Source: Hyphomicrobiales bacterium (GTDB lineage Bacteria; Pseudomonadota; Alphaproteobacteria; Rhizobiales; Rhizobiaceae). Taken from it: a stretch of DNA of 63,490 nt. The position numbers were made by a program, and so were the translations under genes. Location: positions 100,731-164,220 of the forward strand of contig UCCS01000018.1 of the NCBI GenBank assembly GCA_900470965.1, written 5' to 3'. Of the stretch, positions 60,586 through 63,490 are shown one piece after another. Position 1 is the first letter of the stretch. Every line of letters begins with the position of its first letter. Under the pieces are notes generated by a model that was given only the letters and a program-made list of their open reading frames with translations, had not been told where the DNA came from and did no database searches.

Positions 60586-62106
60586 TCACGCCGAAGCGAC
60601 GGAGAGCAGGATGAAATGATAGGATTTCGCCGGCAGCGATCCGGTGAGCCTGCCCTCGTCGGTGACCTGGAGGCCGGATCCTGCCGTCGGCACGATACGG
60701 TTCTGATCCTCGACGGAGTTGCGTGCCTTCAGGTCCTCGCCCGCCATCGTGTGATGCTGGACGATCTTGGCGCCCTTGAAGCCCTGCAGGGCGACATCGA
60801 GATCGATCGCCTCATCGAGGCTGCGGTTGATCGCAAAGAGCGCGATGCTCTTGCCATCCTCCTGCAGCACGGCCGAAAGATCGAGATAGGGAACGTCCTG
60901 CGCGACATCGCAATCATAGGTCGGGCCGGAGGCCGAAACCGTCAGCGCCGTGCCGCGGCCATACTTCGACGCGAACTGCAGCGGATAGTAGATCGACTGG
61001 CGCCAGGCCGGGCCTCCGGCCTTGGTCAGGATCGGGGCGATGACGTTGACGAGCTGCGCCATGCAGGCGATCTTGACGCGGTCGGAGCGGCGGATGAAGA
61101 CGTTGATCAGCGAGGCGACGAAGATCGCATCCTCGAGATTATAGAGCTCTTCGAGCAGCGGCGGCGCTTCCGGCCAGTCCCAGTTCTTGTAGCGCTGATC
61201 GTCTTCCTTGCGGTCGTGATACCAGACGTTCCATTCGTCGAAGCAGATCTTCACGTCGCGCTTGGAGCGCTTCTTCGCCTTGATGTAATCGATGACGCCG
61301 CCGATCGTGACGATGTAGCGGTCGAGTTCGATCGCCTTGGCATAGTAGTTCAGCGTGTCGTTTTCCTCGTTGCCGAAATATTTGTGCAGCGAGATGTAAT
61401 CGACGCTGTCATAGCTCGCATCGAGAACCTGTGCCTCCCATTCGGGATAGGTCTTCATCTTGTCGTTCGACGAGCCGCAGACCACGGTTTCGAGCGTCTT
61501 GTCGAAATATTTGAAGGCCTTGCTGACTTCGTTGGCAAGCAGACCATATTCCGTTGCGGTCTTGTGACCGACCTGCCAGGGGCCGTCCATCTCATTGCCG
61601 AGGCACCAGATGCGGACATTGTGCGGGTCCTTGTATCCGTGCTTGGCGCGCAGGTCGCTCCAGTAGGTGCCGCCCGGATGGTTGCAATATTCCAGGAAAT
61701 TGCGAGCGTCATTCAGGCCGCGCGAACCGAGGTTCATGGCGAGCATCATCTCGGTCTTGGCGAGCTTGGACCAGTCGGCGAATTCGTTGACGCCCATCTG
61801 GTTGGTCTCGCGGGTCCGCCAGGCAAGATCGAGACGCGTCGGACGCTGGTCGCGCGGGCCGATGCCGTCTTCCCAATGATAAGCCGAAACGAAATTGCCG
61901 CCCGGATAGCGGACGATCGGCATATCGAGATCGCGCACCATATCAAGAACGTCGGTACGGAAACCGTCCTTATCAGCTTTTTCGTGACCAGGCTCATAAA
62001 TACCGGTGTAAACGGCCCGGCCCATATGCTCCAAGAAGGAGCCATAGACGCGCTTATCGACGGTCGAGATGGTAAATTCCCTGTTCAGGGTCGCTTTAGC
62101 CCGCAT
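60586..62106 (-). CDS. abfA: Alpha-L-arabinofuranosidase, GH51
   Basis: A 506-residue GH51 enzyme. FGSFLEHMGRAVYTGIYEP-like sequence (YGSFLEHMGRAVY) opens the barrel, RYPGGNFVSAYHWEDGIGP follows, the acid/base Glu lies in WCLGNEMDGPW and the nucleophile Glu in ICFDEWNVWY. The C-terminal jelly-roll is complete. No signal peptide: it is cytoplasmic and cleaves imported arabinofuranosides to arabinose. The ATG at 62106 follows GAGGAACATCA. It is the first gene of an operon with its own CUT1 importer. Confidence 0.95.
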   Translation of the reverse strand: MRAKATLNREFTISTVDKRVYGSFLEHMGRAVYTGIYEPGHEKADKDGFRTDVLDMVRDLDMPIVRYPGGNFVSAYHWEDGIGPRDQRPTRLDLAWRTRETNQMGVNEFADWSKLAKTEMMLAMNLGSRGLNDARNFLEYCNHPGGTYWSDLRAKHGYKDPHNVRIWCLGNEMDGPWQVGHKTATEYGLLANEVSKAFKYFDKTLETVVCGSSNDKMKTYPEWEAQVLDASYDSVDYISLHKYFGNEENDTLNYYAKAIELDRYIVTIGGVIDYIKAKKRSKRDVKICFDEWNVWYHDRKEDDQRYKNWDWPEAPPLLEELYNLEDAIFVASLINVFIRRSDRVKIACMAQLVNVIAPILTKAGGPAWRQSIYYPLQFASKYGRGTALTVSASGPTYDCDVAQDVPYLDLSAVLQEDGKSIALFAINRSLDEAIDLDVALQGFKGAKIVQHHTMAGEDLKARNSVEDQNRIVPTAGSGLQVTDEGRLTGSLPAKSYHFILLSVASA

Positions 62107-62366
62107 TGATGTTCCTCGTTTATTGAATTTGATTTTTGAGCAAGCTATTCTGAGAGATTTTTTTAATCAAGTATTTTGTTTAATATCCAAAAATCAGTTT
62201 TAGTATGGCAAAAGATCAAAGGAATCCGTGAGAAACCAGGCGTTTCAGGCCCAACCGTCGGTCTCCGCTGGGTCGTTAAGGCCGCGATTAACCAACCAGC
62301 CTCTGGCGCGGGAACAAATTCTGCTCCGCAACGTTTTGGCGCTCGCGACAGGAGGAGGAAAAACAG
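62107..62366. promoter_or_regulatory. Divergent promoter region of the arabinofuranosidase operon
   Basis: A 260-bp region. Its first 110 bp are AT-rich with T and A runs (ATTTTTTTAATCAAG; TTTTGTTTAATATCC), probably including the operon promoter. On the minus strand CCATACTAAAACTGATT (about 62191-62207) partly matches the ArsR-type gene's own upstream sequence. The half next to 62367 has GGAGGAGG for the DUF982 gene. Confidence 0.4.
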
Positions 62367-62609
62367 ATGCCAAATGCAAAATGGAGCGAACCGGTCGAAA
62401 TCGAGTTCGACAATGCCGGATCCCGGACCGTCAGAGGCCCCTTCGACGCACTCATCTATCTCCACGACATGTGGCCGCGGCGCACGGGAGCGAAATTCGT
62501 CAGGGCAAGCAACGCCTGCAAGGGCGCCGTTGAAGGACGCGTTAGCCTGGAAGCGGCACGGGAAGATTTTCTCGCGGCCGCAGCAGAAGCGAGACTAACC
62601 ACACATTGA
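62367..62609 (+). CDS. DUF982-family small protein
   Basis: An 80-residue protein with the DUF982 pattern: W-x-x-PV near the start (AKWSEPVEIEF), VRGPFDALIYLHDMWPRRTG, then RASNACKGAVEGRVS and an acidic/Ala-rich helix AREDFLAAAAEARL. The ATG is preceded by GAGGAGGAAAAACAG. DUF982 proteins are small, cytoplasmic and numerous in rhizobia; their function is unknown. Confidence 0.88.
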   Translation: MPNAKWSEPVEIEFDNAGSRTVRGPFDALIYLHDMWPRRTGAKFVRASNACKGAVEGRVSLEAAREDFLAAAAEARLTTH

Positions 62610-62615
62610 CCCCGA

Positions 62616-62646
62616 GGGGTGGACGCGCACATGCCGCGTCCACCCC
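62616..62646 (+). terminator. Terminator-like hairpin after the DUF982 gene
   Basis: GGGGTGGACGCG / CGCGTCCACCCC is a perfect 12-bp stem with loop CACATGC, starting 6 bases past the stop and followed by TATTT. It ends 22 bp before the next gene, whose ribosome site lies beyond it. Confidence 0.65.
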
Positions 62647-62668
62647 TATTTCTGAGGAAGGAGACTGC

Positions 62669-62905
62669 ATGCGCGCCTTGCTGGTATCGTTGCTGACCTT
62701 GGCCGTGACCGCCATTTCGACAGGCCCGGCCCTATCTGCCGACATGATCCAAGGGTATGAACGCCCCCATGTCGTCAAGCATCGACCGAAGCCGGTCATT
62801 CGTGCACGTTATGTGCAGCGACGGCATCTCGATTGCACGGATATGATCGTCGAATACCGCTACATTCCGCGCACGAATTTGGTGACGGTGTGCCATCGCA
62901 TCTGA
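62669..62905 (+). CDS. Small secreted protein of unknown function
   Basis: A 78-residue protein with a clear signal peptide (MRALLVSLLTLAVTAISTGPALSAD, cleavage probably after LSA). The mature part is about 53 residues, basic, and carries two cysteines (HLDCTD and TVCHRI) that could form one disulfide. RYIPRTNLV lies between them. The ATG follows AAGGAGACTGC. It is not recognised as a named family; such short periplasmic proteins are frequent in rhizobia. Confidence 0.75.
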   Translation: MRALLVSLLTLAVTAISTGPALSADMIQGYERPHVVKHRPKPVIRARYVQRRHLDCTDMIVEYRYIPRTNLVTVCHRI

Positions 62906-62930
62906 GGCCTGCCAGACCGGCCGGCCGGTG

Positions 62931-63490
62931 TCAGATCGGATAGTGCCCGGGCTGCGATGCCACCGTCATCCACCTGAGGTCGGTGAATTCGTTGATGCCG
63001 GCCTTGCCACCGAAGCGGCCATAACCGGAGGCCTTCACGCCGCCGAAAGGCATCTGCGCCTCGTCATGCACGGTCGGACCGTTCACATGGCAGATGCCGC
63101 TTTCAATCCGTCTTGCGACCTCCATGGCGCGGGCGGCATCCCTTCCGAAGACGGCGGCGGACAGGCCATATTCCGTATCATTGGCAACACGGACCGCCTC
63201 ATCGATACCGCGCACGCGTACCATGCAGGCCACCGGACCGAAGCTTTCCTCTCCATAGATCCGCATCGACGGTGTCACGTGGTCAAGCACCGTGGCGTCC
63301 ATCAATGTCCCGATCGCACGGCCCCCCGCAAGCAGGCGGGCGCCTTTGGATACTGCATCCTCGATCAGGCCGTTGACGCGTTCAACCGCATCGAGGCCGA
63401 TCATCGAGCCGAGCGGCGAATTGCTCTGGCGCGGATCGCCGGCAACCAGCGTCGAGGCCTTGCGGGCGAACTGATCGGCAAACTCGTCGG
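62931..63490 (-). CDS. Aldehyde dehydrogenase, C-terminal part (cut by the window edge)
   Basis: The last 186 residues of an NAD(P)-dependent aldehyde dehydrogenase; the 5' part, including the catalytic Cys, is beyond the right edge. Visible features: LGSMIGLDAVERV, the EESFGPVACMVRVRG segment whose Glu contacts the cofactor ribose, DTEYGLSAAVF, ICHVNGPTVHDEAQMPFGGVKASGYGRFGG. The GPTVHDEAQMPFGG block is typical of vanillin/benzaldehyde-type dehydrogenases, suggesting an aromatic aldehyde. The frame is open to 63490. Confidence 0.9.
   Translation of the reverse strand, partial: DEFADQFARKASTLVAGDPRQSNSPLGSMIGLDAVERVNGLIEDAVSKGARLLAGGRAIGTLMDATVLDHVTPSMRIYGEESFGPVACMVRVRGIDEAVRVANDTEYGLSAAVFGRDAARAMEVARRIESGICHVNGPTVHDEAQMPFGGVKASGYGRFGGKAGINEFTDLRWMTVASQPGHYPI

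Noticed and set aside
60535..62109. A 524-residue plus-strand frame
   Set aside because: Antisense to the GH51 gene, which has complete catalytic motifs; the shadow has none.
1..63490. CRISPR array, prophage, integrase-flanked island or replication origin
   Set aside because: No regularly spaced repeats, phage structural genes, integrase, or repABC-like genes were seen.

Overview
The window looks like accessory DNA of a Rhizobium-group alphaproteobacterium, probably from a large replicon. The evidence is the uniformly GC-rich coding sequence, four ABC-uptake operons, proteins of largely rhizobial families (DUF982, DUF995, MEKHLA, a rhizobial-type flagellin) and a uxs/GT2 exopolysaccharide cluster beside an AraC-family regulator. 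I see no rRNA, convincing tRNA, CRISPR array, intact insertion sequence or replication origin.

Layout. (1) 1-440: debris, a frameshifted quinone-oxidoreductase fragment joined to an IS3-family transposase tail. (2) 441-17442, minus strand: a 13-gene operon preceded by a GlxA-type regulator. It encodes an oligopeptide-type ABC importer (binding protein, two permeases, a fused double ATPase), an MFS carrier, a hydantoinase, a dihydroorotase-like amidohydrolase, a PuuE-like deacetylase, a ThDP enzyme lacking the usual catalytic Glu, an epimerase and three SDRs. (3) 17540-24692: a GntR regulator facing a plus-strand operon with ureidoglycolate lyase, a second PuuE-like enzyme, a polar amino-acid-type importer without an ATPase gene, a second epimerase and an SDR paralogous to one in operon 2. 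Decayed hydantoinase and aminotransferase pieces and a repeated 15-bp operator lie beside it. Together these look like two versions of one cyclic-amide or ureide catabolic theme. (4) 24862-32646, minus: an RbsABC-type sugar importer, an SMP-30 lactonase, a small tautomerase and a GAF histidine kinase/response regulator pair.

(5) 33389-42894: an odd island with a solitary oversized flagellin, a DUF2182 membrane protein, a type-3 copper tyrosinase, a subtilase with a separate propeptide-like partner, a metzincin and a GMC oxidoreductase carrying an extra N-terminal domain. The tyrosinase, subtilase, metzincin and GMC protein have no obvious signal peptide. (6) 43124-46008: a VapBC-type module and a class III cyclase/TolB-like/TPR protein. 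(7) 46562-53484: a polysaccharide locus, read uxs, then a fused 4-epimerase/GT2 synthase, then a GH26-like glycanase, then DUF995, with a divergent AraC-type regulator. This resembles the CuxR-controlled arabinose-containing polysaccharide locus of Sinorhizobium. (8) 53585-54949: MEKHLA and GNAT genes. (9) 55178-62106, minus: a GH51 arabinofuranosidase with its own CUT1 sugar importer and an ArsR-type regulator. (10) 62367-63490: small rhizobial proteins and a partial aldehyde dehydrogenase.

Most striking: a candidate arabinosyl-polymer synthesis locus, including an epimerase-synthase fusion, lies next to an arabinofuranoside-uptake operon. The paired ureide-like operons and the protease/tyrosinase island are the next most unusual parts. 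All assignments come from reading the sequence; no database search was run.
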